This document shows positions 7,215 to 14,025 of a stretch of 36,239 bases of DNA, piece after piece. Source of the stretch: Nitrospina sp. UBA6727. GTDB taxonomy: Bacteria > Nitrospinota > Nitrospinia > Nitrospinales > VA-1. The DNA lies in contig DKID01000013.1 of assembly GCA_002454045.1 (NCBI GenBank), positions 1 to 36,239 of the forward strand, read 5' to 3'. The notes beneath the pieces are model-generated. The model saw only the letters and a list, made by a program, of their open reading frames with translations. It had not been told where the DNA came from and did no database searches. Numbering within the stretch: the stretch's first letter is position 1; every line of letters starts with the position of its first letter. The position numbers and the translations under genes were made by a program.

Positions 7215-7628
7215 TCAATCGGGAGGGGGCAACGGTTTTTGCGTGGCGAAAATAAATTCTCTGGCTCCTGCCTTTCTCGCCCCGCTGATTATTTTCCCGA
7301 ACGTTTCGAACTCTAGTTTTTTGTCTCCGTGTATTTCGATCACTTGATTTTTAGTCCGAGACAGTTCGTCCTTCACGCGCTCCTGCAAGTCGTTGCTTGA
7401 AACCGATACTTCATTTAATTCGATCGGTCCCGCGGCGGAAACTTTAATCACGATATTTTTTTTGCCGATTTTGTTTGAGGACTCCGCTTCGGGCAGGTCT
7501 GTTTTTAGAAGACCGCTGATCGAACTTGAGGTGAGCATGAAAAAAATTAACAAGAGGAAGATGATGTTGATGAGAGGGACCAAATCCAATTCGGTGGATA
7601 TTTTTCGGCTTGGCTTGAGATTGAGCAC
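7215..7628 (-). CDS. ExbD/TolR-family protein with Asn replacing the membrane Asp
   Basis: The 137-residue protein has the ExbD/TolR layout: a short cytoplasmic N-terminus, one membrane segment (about residues 15-34) and a periplasmic domain. The membrane segment reads LVPLINIIFLLLIFFML. ExbD and TolR have Asp where this protein has Asn (codon AAC, about residue 21). That Asp carries the proton in the ExbB-ExbD motor and is essential in E. coli ExbD. The neighbouring paralogue (7690-8079) keeps it. The start is GTG at 7628, with a strong GGAGG six bases upstream. It is the last gene of the TonB cluster, 61 bases after the other exbD. It may be a partner subunit in a mixed stator rather than a proton-carrying one. 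Confidence 0.85.
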   Translation of the reverse strand: MLNLKPSRKISTELDLVPLINIIFLLLIFFMLTSSSISGLLKTDLPEAESSNKIGKKNIVIKVSAAGPIELNEVSVSSNDLQERVKDELSRTKNQVIEIHGDKKLEFETFGKIISGARKAGAREFIFATQKPLPPPD

Positions 7629-7689
7629 GGTTGTCCTCCGCCCTATTGCGGCGGGGTCGCGCGTTTGCGTCCGCCGCCAAAATTAAAAG

Positions 7690-8079
7690 TTACATGACCA
7701 AAGAAAATCTGCTAGCGCCCGCTTGTTTTGCTAAATCAAAAACGTTGACGAAGATTTCGTATTTAACTTTATCGTCGGCTTGCACGACCACCGCTTTGTT
7801 TTTTCTCGCGGCAATTTCTGACTGCAACAACTTCTTCAAACTTTTCAGGTCAACCAACTTGTCCCCGACGCGAATATCATCCGCCCGATAAATCTCGATG
7901 ATAAGCGGCATTTCCTCGGCATCACTGACGGACGCCTCTTCCGGCAACTTTACATCTAGTCCTTCGCCAAGCACGGCGAGGGTGAGCATATAAAATATCA
8001 GCAGCAGAAACACCACGTCGATCAAGGGAGCGAGGTTGGGCTTGAAACATTTTTGTTTCGCTTTGTTGAAGTTGAGCAT
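7690..8079 (-). CDS. exbD: ExbD biopolymer transport protein
   Basis: The 129-residue protein has the ExbD/TolR topology: a short cytoplasmic N-terminus, one membrane helix and a periplasmic domain. The helix reads NLAPLIDVVFLLLIFYMLT and includes the catalytic Asp at about residue 21 that takes part in proton flow with ExbB. The periplasmic part contains VVVQADDKVKYE, typical of the family's C-terminal fold, and ends with AKQAGASRFSLVM. With ExbB it uses the proton gradient to energise TonB. ATG 8079 lies 9 bases after the exbB stop, so the genes are translationally close. The ribosome binding site is weak. A second ExbD lacking the Asp follows downstream. Confidence 0.9.
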   Translation of the reverse strand: MLNFNKAKQKCFKPNLAPLIDVVFLLLIFYMLTLAVLGEGLDVKLPEEASVSDAEEMPLIIEIYRADDIRVGDKLVDLKSLKKLLQSEIAARKNKAVVVQADDKVKYEIFVNVFDLAKQAGASRFSLVM

Positions 8080-8088
8080 GAAGTTTGT

Positions 8089-8760
8089 TTAACGGTTGAC
8101 GGGCGCGGGTTGCGGGGAGTCGGGATAAAATTTTCGGTCCATAGAATAAATAAATTGCTGCCCGTATTTGCTCAGCAGAAAAGCTATCTTGTCTTTTTTG
8201 CGGTCAAAATAATGCAACATGACTACGGTGGGGATGGCAACCGATAGTCCCGCAGCGGTGGTCAACAGTGCTTCCCAGATACCGCCCGCCAGCAAACCGG
8301 GGTCAACTTGCCCCTGATGTTGCGCCACTTTGTTGAAGGCTCGCACCATCCCTATCACCGTTCCCAACAAACCCATCAGCGGGGAGATGGTGGCGATCAC
8401 TTCTAACCCTCTCATGTTTTTTTCTAAGGCGTTGACTTCTTCCTGTCCCGCCAAAGTTAATTTCTCTTCCAGTTTCCAGCGCGGAACTTCTTTTTCATCC
8501 AACCCGCTTTGGACGATGCGCCCTATCGGACTGGATTGATTTTTGCAATGTTCTAAAACTTTTTCTAAATTTCCTGCGTTCACTAATTTGATGATGGCGT
8601 TGAATCCTTCGACGTCAACGAGATATTTTTTGAAGAAGATGAGGCGTTCAATGCTAATTGCCAAGGCGATGATGGAGCACAGAAAAATAGGGATCATGAT
8701 GATCCCGCCTTTCGCCATAAGTTCCAGCGGCTCCGCGAAGAAATTAAAAACTCCTGTCAT
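8089..8760 (-). CDS. exbB: ExbB / MotA-TolQ-ExbB proton channel protein
   Basis: The 223-residue inner-membrane protein belongs to the MotA/TolQ/ExbB family and forms the pentameric channel around ExbD. Its first membrane segment is GGIIMIPIFLCSIIALAISI (about 17-36), after which a long cytoplasmic region follows. The conserved block LEVIATISPLMGLLGTVIGMVRAF and the later WEALLTTAAGLSVAIPTVVM are the second and third membrane segments with the Thr/Pro residues of the family. I chose ATG 8760, which has AAAGGA about nine bases upstream. A TTG at 8805 would add 15 residues and touch the upstream gene. It sits between the nine-repeat periplasmic protein and exbD in the TonB module. Confidence 0.92.
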   Translation of the reverse strand: MTGVFNFFAEPLELMAKGGIIMIPIFLCSIIALAISIERLIFFKKYLVDVEGFNAIIKLVNAGNLEKVLEHCKNQSSPIGRIVQSGLDEKEVPRWKLEEKLTLAGQEEVNALEKNMRGLEVIATISPLMGLLGTVIGMVRAFNKVAQHQGQVDPGLLAGGIWEALLTTAAGLSVAIPTVVMLHYFDRKKDKIAFLLSKYGQQFIYSMDRKFYPDSPQPAPVNR

Positions 8761-8808
8761 TGCGAATCCTTTCGTACGCGATTGCGTTGCGAGTAAAAAT
8801 TGCAACCG

Positions 8809-9561
8809 TCATGGCTCTTGCACCAAATCCGGTTTGCCATCAAAGTTCCTGTCGGCTTCCATTTTTGTAAGGTTTCCCGCGGCGTCGAAATATTCCCACT
8901 GGTCGACTGCGCCGTCAAAGTTGGTGTCGTTTTCAACCTTGGCGATGGTGCTCGATGCGCCTTGAAAATACTGCCACTGATCGGGTTTCGCGTCGGCGTT
9001 GGTGTCAAACTCGACTTTGTCCAACTGGTCGTTCGCGAAATAATCCCAGCGGTCAACTTTACCATCGCCGTCGCTGTCGTAATCAACGCGCATCGCTTTC
9101 TGATTTTCGTCGAAGTATCTCCAGACGTCAACTTCCCCGTCGCCGCTTTCATCTATTTCCAGCCGGACGATTTTTTCGTCGCCGTCGTAATACTCGTTCC
9201 AGTCAAAACTTCCGCGCATCTGAGAATCTTTTTCTATCCGCTCCAGTTTTCCGGCGGCGGAGTAATGTTGCACGCGGTCTATCTTCCCGTCGCCGCTCAC
9301 ATCAAACTCGGCTTTGACTAATATTTTCTCGCCGCGAAAATGTTCAATTTGGTCAACGGTGCCGTCATAGTCTTTGTCGTATTCAATCTTAAAAATTTTT
9401 CCGTCGGGGGACACATGGTGCCACTGGTCCATTTTCCCGTCGAAGTTGGAATCAATTTGCGCCACCCTCGCCTGCGCCGAACTTGCAAGAAGAAAGACGG
9501 CGACGGCGACCGTGGCGGGCAACGGACGAAACTTTTCTGGTCTAACTTTTTCGCGCATCAT
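8809..9561 (-). CDS. Exported nine-repeat DxNxDG protein of the TonB cluster
   Basis: A 250-residue secreted protein of unknown function. A signal peptide (basic start, hydrophobic PATVAVAVFLLASSAQA) probably ends at about residue 31. The mature part is nearly all nine consecutive repeats of 24-26 residues starting at about residue 37. The core pattern is D-x-[NDS]-x-D-G-x-x-D-x-W-x-Y-F, followed by a short turn and K-x-E/D. Repeat 4 is degenerate (DSQMRG), and repeat 9 is cut short (DRNFDGKPDLVQEP). The acidic loop resembles EF-hand-like or thrombospondin-type-3 calcium loops, so calcium binding is a reasonable inference. It starts 4 bases after the tonB stop and precedes exbB, so it is clearly built into the energy-coupling operon. 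I know no named family for it. Confidence 0.8.
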   Translation of the reverse strand: MMREKVRPEKFRPLPATVAVAVFLLASSAQARVAQIDSNFDGKMDQWHHVSPDGKIFKIEYDKDYDGTVDQIEHFRGEKILVKAEFDVSGDGKIDRVQHYSAAGKLERIEKDSQMRGSFDWNEYYDGDEKIVRLEIDESGDGEVDVWRYFDENQKAMRVDYDSDGDGKVDRWDYFANDQLDKVEFDTNADAKPDQWQYFQGASSTIAKVENDTNFDGAVDQWEYFDAAGNLTKMEADRNFDGKPDLVQEP

Positions 9562-9565
9562 CGGC

Positions 9566-10447
9566 TCATCTCAAAGCGAATAATATCGGAATTTTTAGTA
9601 ACGCATTTTTCTTGTTTAGTTTGCGGGGAATGACGGGATACGGCGATGCGTCTCTAACTGCCTTCATCGCTGCTTGATCCAAACTTTCATGCCCGGAAGA
9701 ACTTTCTAATGATAAGTCCAACACTTTGCCGTCTTGACTCAATCGAAAAGATAATATCACCTCGCCCTGCTGATTTTTTCGCCGCGACGCGGTGGGATAA
9801 TCTTTCCGCCTCGCAACTCGATTGCGCACCGCATGGGTGTAATCTTTCCACAAACCGTTGCGTTCCTCCTCCGTCATCGCGGGCGCTAATTCCCTGACCG
9901 CCCGCGCCATCGGCGTGAAGGGGAGCGTGGGATAATCCTCGCGCACTACCCCGCCGATAATCTTCGCCGTCGTCGCGGTAGAATTGTTGACGGCGGGCAT
10001 GCCGACTGGGGACAGCGGCGACCGACGTAGCCTCGGGCTATGGATGGGGATTTGCTCATTCGCGACTAGACTTGCAACACGCGGCGCGGAATTAATTTGC
10101 GGAACCGTAGTTTTGGAAACCGCCGCCACGACGACGGGGGCGGAAACTCGCTCAACACTGGACACCACCGTCACCGGTTTTTGTCGCGTAGCCGTAACCG
10201 TTTTTGGGCGCGCGACTGTAACTAGTTTTTTGCGGATAACGGGAATTGGTTTTTGGTGGACGACGGGGACTTTTTTTATTTTCGGCGCGCTGCGAGATTT
10301 CTCAATTATTTCCAAGCGCACCGGCTCAATATTCTCTTCTTTGGCAACGGACAGCGACAATACCGGGAAGAATCCCAAAACCAAAAGATGCGTGCCGATG
10401 GATAATCCCACCGCGTGAGAAATATTAAATGGTCCCATACTCAACAA
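9566..10447 (-). CDS. tonB: TonB energy transducer
   Basis: About 290 residues. An N-terminal membrane anchor (AVGLSIGTHLLVLGFFPVLSL, about residues 12-32) is followed by a Val/Pro/Lys-rich periplasmic stretch of repeated KxVxVxRxK units. The C-terminal TonB domain contains GEVILSFRLSQDGKVLDL, SSGHESLDQAAMKAV and SPYPVIP. TonB passes ExbB/ExbD motor energy to outer-membrane receptors through the receptor TonB box. The listed start is TTG 10447, with GGGAG five bases upstream; TTG 10444 and ATG 10438 are close alternatives. The ATG is unusually far (14 bases) from that site. The stop is followed 4 bases later by the nine-repeat gene. The family is clear from the membrane anchor, linker and C-terminal motif together. 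Confidence 0.88.
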   Translation of the reverse strand: MLSMGPFNISHAVGLSIGTHLLVLGFFPVLSLSVAKEENIEPVRLEIIEKSRSAPKIKKVPVVHQKPIPVIRKKLVTVARPKTVTATRQKPVTVVSSVERVSAPVVVAAVSKTTVPQINSAPRVASLVANEQIPIHSPRLRRSPLSPVGMPAVNNSTATTAKIIGGVVREDYPTLPFTPMARAVRELAPAMTEEERNGLWKDYTHAVRNRVARRKDYPTASRRKNQQGEVILSFRLSQDGKVLDLSLESSSGHESLDQAAMKAVRDASPYPVIPRKLNKKNALLKIPILFALR

Positions 10448-10482
10448 TTAGTCTCCCACGCCGCAGGGCATAATCTCCGCCA

Positions 10483-10528
10483 CCGTCATTTCGTGCTTGA
10501 CGCGGAATCCAGTGAAACATGCGCGGCG
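10483..10528 (+). repeat. Dispersed hairpin repeat, copy 1
   Basis: This 46-base element reads ccgtcatttcgtgcttgacg, then cggaatccagtgaaacatgc, then gcggcg. It has near-identical relatives at 15540-15585 and 17513-17558. TTTCGTG and CGCGGAA can pair across a CTTGA loop with two G-U pairs in the RNA. It lies between the small-protein genes and tonB. Confidence 0.75.
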
Positions 10529-10551
10529 TCAGCCGCTCCACACGCCGCCGA

Positions 10552-10692
10552 TTATTGGTCGCGTTCCTCGCGCTTTTCGCGCTTTTCGCGCTCTTCGATC
10601 TCTTTGCGCTCTTGGCGCAACGCAATCAGCATCGCAATAATCAGTGGCACGGCGGCCAGAACGCTGGCGAAAACTGCAATTGAGGGGTTCAT
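10552..10692 (-). CDS. Small membrane protein, 46 residues
   Basis: I read this ORF directly on the minus strand. ATG at 10692 to TAA gives a protein starting MNPSIAVFASVLAAVPLIIA and ending in a charged helix of E, K and R (RQERKEIEEREKREKREERD, then Q). A single membrane helix covers about residues 5-24, and the rest should be a cytoplasmic coiled or single alpha-helix. The start codon lies 7 bases after the stop of the 56-residue small gene, and both lie between the TonB receptor and tonB in the same direction. The clean hydrophobic/charged layout and tight spacing argue that it is a true gene. No family is recognised. It could be an accessory subunit of the ExbBD-TonB complex, but that is only inference from position. 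Confidence 0.6.
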   Translation of the reverse strand: MNPSIAVFASVLAAVPLIIAMLIALRQERKEIEEREKREKREERDQ

Positions 10693-10699
10693 TTCGTTC

Positions 10700-10870
10700 T
10701 CATGGTTTAGTAAGGTTGCCGATTAATATTAGCACGATTCCGATTAGCGTCATAGACGCGGCGGCGGGGAAAGTGCCGCCAACTAAAAAACCTTGGCCGA
10801 TACCACCAATCGTGGTCACTACGCCAATCTGGTTGATGGAGTGCTTTAGTCCTTTGCGGTCGAATTTCAT
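10700..10870 (-). CDS. Small two-helix membrane protein, 56 residues
   Basis: An ORF read directly on the minus strand. The protein begins MKFDRKGLKHSINQIGVVTT, and two hydrophobic segments follow (about residues 15-36 and 38-53, the second containing SMTLIGIVLILIGNL), separated by GTFPAAA. It starts 39 bases after the TonB-receptor stop and is followed after 7 bases by the 46-residue membrane protein. Codon composition resembles the neighbours, and no other frame here is plausible. The ribosome binding site is weak. No known family is recognised. By position it belongs to the TonB uptake operon, perhaps as a small membrane partner of the ExbB/D motor. It is below the size limit many gene callers use. 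Confidence 0.65.
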   Translation of the reverse strand: MKFDRKGLKHSINQIGVVTTIGGIGQGFLVGGTFPAAASMTLIGIVLILIGNLTKP

Positions 10871-10909
10871 TCTTGGAGTTTAGCACGTAGCCAGCCGCAA
10901 TCATTTTCC

Positions 10910-13603
10910 TTAGAAGGAATAACGCACGCGGGCGTAGTAGAAACCGCCGGAAAGACCCATCGGCGATGACTCGGGATACTTGGCACCGGCTATGCCAGCA
11001 TAAGGATTGAGGTCAGGGAAGTTGTTGAAAATGTTTTCTGCCCCGGCGCTTAATTCCAACGCATCCGTTACGGCACGAGTCACCTCTACATCAAGCGTAA
11101 CCTCGCTACCTGCTTCAATAAGAAGGTCCGAAGCATCAAGATGGGTTTCGGTGTAGGCACCAAAATAGTTGAGGCGTGTGTAACCTTTCCATTTGCCCTG
11201 GTCGTGCGACAGGGTCAGATTAAATCGCGTTTTTGGCAGTGCCTGCTCAAGTTGTATGAGGCGTCCCGCGTCGATGAAACTTCCTACGGTTTTGTCATCG
11301 TCATCCAACTCAGTGTCATACGAGGTGATTTCTGTCTCGGTCCAATTTGCCGCGAGAACCAATTCCGTCTTGCCATTCGCAAGGAATTGGAACGACCGCG
11401 ACAACGGCTCGCTGACATCAATCTTGACGATGATGTCCACGCCTTGGGTGCGGGTATCAAAACCGTTGCCCAGAAATTTGAATGTTTTAACATCGGGGTT
11501 TGCGCTGAGACAATCATCCCCTTTAATAATCTTTTTGTCTGCCGATAGACCAATGCGGTCGTCCACCTTGATATTGAAATAATCCACCGTCATGGAAACG
11601 TCTTTCGCATCTACCACCACGCCGCCGCTAAATGTCAGCGATTGCTCCGGCTCTAACTCTTTTGCTCCTTTGTTAATCGCCTCGACACAGGTCACAGGGA
11701 GAACCCCCACCTGACTTAATAACTTAGTAACATCATCGATCTGTGTTTGGATCTTCAGGAGATTCTCTTGCCCGATTGTGGGGACGCGGAAACCGCTACT
11801 GATCGAACCGCGCAAAGCAAAGTCTTTGTCCGCCTGATATAAAGAGGCGAGTTTGAAATCGGTGGTCGCAGCGAAATCTTCAAAATCTTCCCACCGCCCC
11901 ATCAGCGCAAGCGTCCAATCTTTCGTCACATCCATCTCAAAATCGGTATACATGGCGACATTGGTGCGGCTCCATTGCCCCGCCACCTTAGGCGAGAATC
12001 CGGAGAAACCGTTCGTCCCAACCCCCGCACCAAGTGCTGTGTAAGGTCCCTTCTCCCAGGATTTCTTCTCACCCTCAGTAATCTTAAATTCCTCCTCGCG
12101 CCATTCAAACCCAAAAGCGGCGTGAAGCGGCGCGGCGCCTGGAATGTCAAAGGTGTCCGCAAAATCTATATTCATCGTCTGCTCGGTCTGAGTGTAGGTG
12201 CCGAGATAGAATTGATTGGGCGATTCCTCGCCAAGACTTGCATTGACGGTGTCCCTTAGAAAGAAATCAATTTCGCTCTGCCCATGCGTGTAACCGAAGT
12301 CATAAGTCATGCCCGACGCCAAGGAGCCACGAAACCCCACCGTCCCCGCCACATCGGTTATATCGCCTGTGAACTTGGGTCGGAAGCCGCCGGGATATCT
12401 TTCGTTGAAAGAGTAGCACCCCTTCTCGTCGACGACGTCGGCGTCCGCACGATCGAAATATTCGTTTTCTGAAACCCTTGCCTTTCCAATTCCAGTTGCA
12501 CAATTGGCGGCGGCCTTTATTAGTTCGGTTTCATATGTTGTTGCATTGGTGTCCTTGTAGAGTTTACCGAGGGTGGTGCTGCTAGAGGGGATGAGGGTGT
12601 CGAGGTCGGGAAGGAACAAACGCTTCTTCCCGCCCTCTTGTACATACACGCCGACCCGCGTATTGGGATTGCGGAAGAAGTAGCCCTCTTCGGCTTCGCG
12701 GGTGGCGTAGTTTGCGAAGGCGTAGGCGGTGGTTTTTTCGTCCACATCCAAGCCAAAGTTCACAAAAGTTTTTAAGTCTTTCGACACATCCGGGTTGCCC
12801 CAAATCTGCGCGAAAGGTTGCTCAACATCGGGATTGCCCTCGCCGGGATTCGGGCCTTTAATCAAAGCCGCCGCGTTGTCTCTTTGCACGCTGCGGACGG
12901 TTGGGTCGGCTTGCCGCCATTCCGCGCTGACATTGACGAAGCCTTTTTTGGTGACGGGGAAACCGACGTTCGCGGCGGTGCGATATTCGGCACCGTCGCC
13001 TTCATAGGTTTGCCCCCACTGCGCTTCCACCACGCCGCCTTCGGGGCGGTCTTTCAGCACGAAGTTGAGTACCCCGGCGATGGCGTCGGAACCATATTGC
13101 GCCGACGCGCTGTCGCGCAAAACTTCCACCCGCTTCAACGCAATCGCCGGAATGACGCTGACATCCGGACCTTGCGAGCCGTCCGAGACGCCGTTGCCGA
13201 GGAAAGTGATGACCGCCGAGCGGTGGCGGCGTTTGCCGTTGACGAACACCAACATCTGGTCGGAGCCGAGTCCGCGCATACTGACGGGGCGGACGAAGGT
13301 GGCTTCATCGCTGATGGGTTGCGCGCTCACGTTGTAGGAAGGGATTAAGGCGCGCAGGGCGTTGGAGATATCCGACGCGCCTTGGTTCGTCAACTCCTCG
13401 CTGTCGATGATGTCGATGGGGACGGCGGTGTCGGTCACCGACCGAACTTTATGGCGCGCGCCGATGACGGAGATGGGTTCCAGCACCGCGGCTTCGTCGC
13501 CCTGCGCCCAAGCGTCAGGCGGTAGGCAGGAGAGCGAGAAGGCGATTGCCAGCGCGGCGGCGGCGATTTTTTTGCGATGCGATGCAGACGATTTGTTAGG
13601 CAT
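10910..13603 (-). CDS. TonB-dependent outer-membrane receptor
   Basis: The 897-residue receptor has a signal peptide (MPNKSSASHRKKIAAAALAI through DAWAQ, about 34 residues). A TonB-box-like stretch EPISVIGAR lies at about residues 41-49. A plug domain follows, with VSMRGLGSDQMLVFVNGKRR and KRVEVLRDSASAQYGSDAIAG. The long beta-barrel ends in the aromatic strand GGFYYARVRYSF. Such receptors import iron chelates, cobalamin, sugars or metals, and the substrate here cannot be read from sequence. I chose ATG 13603, where a standard signal peptide begins; the frame upstream to 13741 is leader. A good sigma70-like promoter lies about 90 bases upstream. The complete TonB motor is encoded downstream on the same strand. 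No cobalamin riboswitch or Fur box was seen. Confidence 0.93.
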   Translation of the reverse strand: MPNKSSASHRKKIAAAALAIAFSLSCLPPDAWAQGDEAAVLEPISVIGARHKVRSVTDTAVPIDIIDSEELTNQGASDISNALRALIPSYNVSAQPISDEATFVRPVSMRGLGSDQMLVFVNGKRRHRSAVITFLGNGVSDGSQGPDVSVIPAIALKRVEVLRDSASAQYGSDAIAGVLNFVLKDRPEGGVVEAQWGQTYEGDGAEYRTAANVGFPVTKKGFVNVSAEWRQADPTVRSVQRDNAAALIKGPNPGEGNPDVEQPFAQIWGNPDVSKDLKTFVNFGLDVDEKTTAYAFANYATREAEEGYFFRNPNTRVGVYVQEGGKKRLFLPDLDTLIPSSSTTLGKLYKDTNATTYETELIKAAANCATGIGKARVSENEYFDRADADVVDEKGCYSFNERYPGGFRPKFTGDITDVAGTVGFRGSLASGMTYDFGYTHGQSEIDFFLRDTVNASLGEESPNQFYLGTYTQTEQTMNIDFADTFDIPGAAPLHAAFGFEWREEEFKITEGEKKSWEKGPYTALGAGVGTNGFSGFSPKVAGQWSRTNVAMYTDFEMDVTKDWTLALMGRWEDFEDFAATTDFKLASLYQADKDFALRGSISSGFRVPTIGQENLLKIQTQIDDVTKLLSQVGVLPVTCVEAINKGAKELEPEQSLTFSGGVVVDAKDVSMTVDYFNIKVDDRIGLSADKKIIKGDDCLSANPDVKTFKFLGNGFDTRTQGVDIIVKIDVSEPLSRSFQFLANGKTELVLAANWTETEITSYDTELDDDDKTVGSFIDAGRLIQLEQALPKTRFNLTLSHDQGKWKGYTRLNYFGAYTETHLDASDLLIEAGSEVTLDVEVTRAVTDALELSAGAENIFNNFPDLNPYAGIAGAKYPESSPMGLSGGFYYARVRYSF

Positions 13604-13689
13604 TTCAGGAGGTCCCCATGTTGAGGTTGGCGTTCCGCACGCCCGCGAGGCTAACGCGGCGCGGATGACGGACTGGCTTGCAAAGCGGG

Positions 13690-13719
13690 AATATACCACT
13701 GCGCGGCGTGGGATATCAA
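13690..13719 (-). promoter_or_regulatory. Sigma70-type promoter for the TonB module
   Basis: On the minus strand TTGATA (13714-13719) and TATATT (13690-13695) are separated by 18 bases, each a 5 of 6 match to the -35 and -10 boxes. The leader to the receptor ATG would be about 80 bases. The receptor start itself has no AGGAGG, only GGGGA about nine bases upstream. Confidence 0.6.
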
Positions 13720-13774
13720 GCACGAAAACCTTGCGGGGCAAGCCGCACCACAGACGGCGGCGCGATGGTGGCGG

Positions 13775-14011
13775 TTAGTTCATTTTTTTGGTTTGCAGGT
13801 TGGTGATGTTGCGCATGATTTGTTGGTGGCAGTGGTCGCATAGATAACCTTCGCCGGAAAAAATCCAGCACTCTTCTTCCGCCCAGTGGCGCGCGTCTTC
13901 TTTGTCGCCGCAAAACTTTCCCGCCTGCGCGCAGTCGGCGGCGATTTTTATCTGGCAGGGAATCGCGAATTGTCCCGCGGCGTTTTCAATGTATGAGAGT
14001 TCGTCCGACAT
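13775..14011 (-). CDS. Small Cys-rich protein downstream of glnA
   Basis: The 78-residue soluble protein begins MSDELSYIENAAGQFAIPCQ and has six cysteines (C19, C27, C34, C48, C58, C61). The last pair lies in YLCDHCHQQ, a CxxCH pattern. The cysteines and neighbouring His residues suggest a zinc- or metal-binding fold; a haem-binding CxxCH is unlikely because no signal peptide is present. I chose ATG 14011, which lies 14 bases after the glnA stop; a TTG at 14032 would overlap glnA. No clear ribosome binding site is seen, so it may rely on coupling to glnA translation. The family is not recognised. Confidence 0.65.
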   Translation of the reverse strand: MSDELSYIENAAGQFAIPCQIKIAADCAQAGKFCGDKEDARHWAEEECWIFSGEGYLCDHCHQQIMRNITNLQTKKMN

Positions 14012-14025
14012 GGTTTTCGCCGTCG

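Noticed and set aside
13618..13668. Plus-strand AGGAGG followed by ATG and a 16-codon frame in front of the TonB receptor
   Set aside because: The AGGAGG is antisense to the receptor leader, the frame is very short, and no gene family or neighbour supports it.
13604..13683. Cobalamin riboswitch upstream of the TonB receptor
   Set aside because: A stretch AAGCCAGTCC partly resembles a B12 box, but the other conserved helices and the CCCCGCAACTG-type core are absent.
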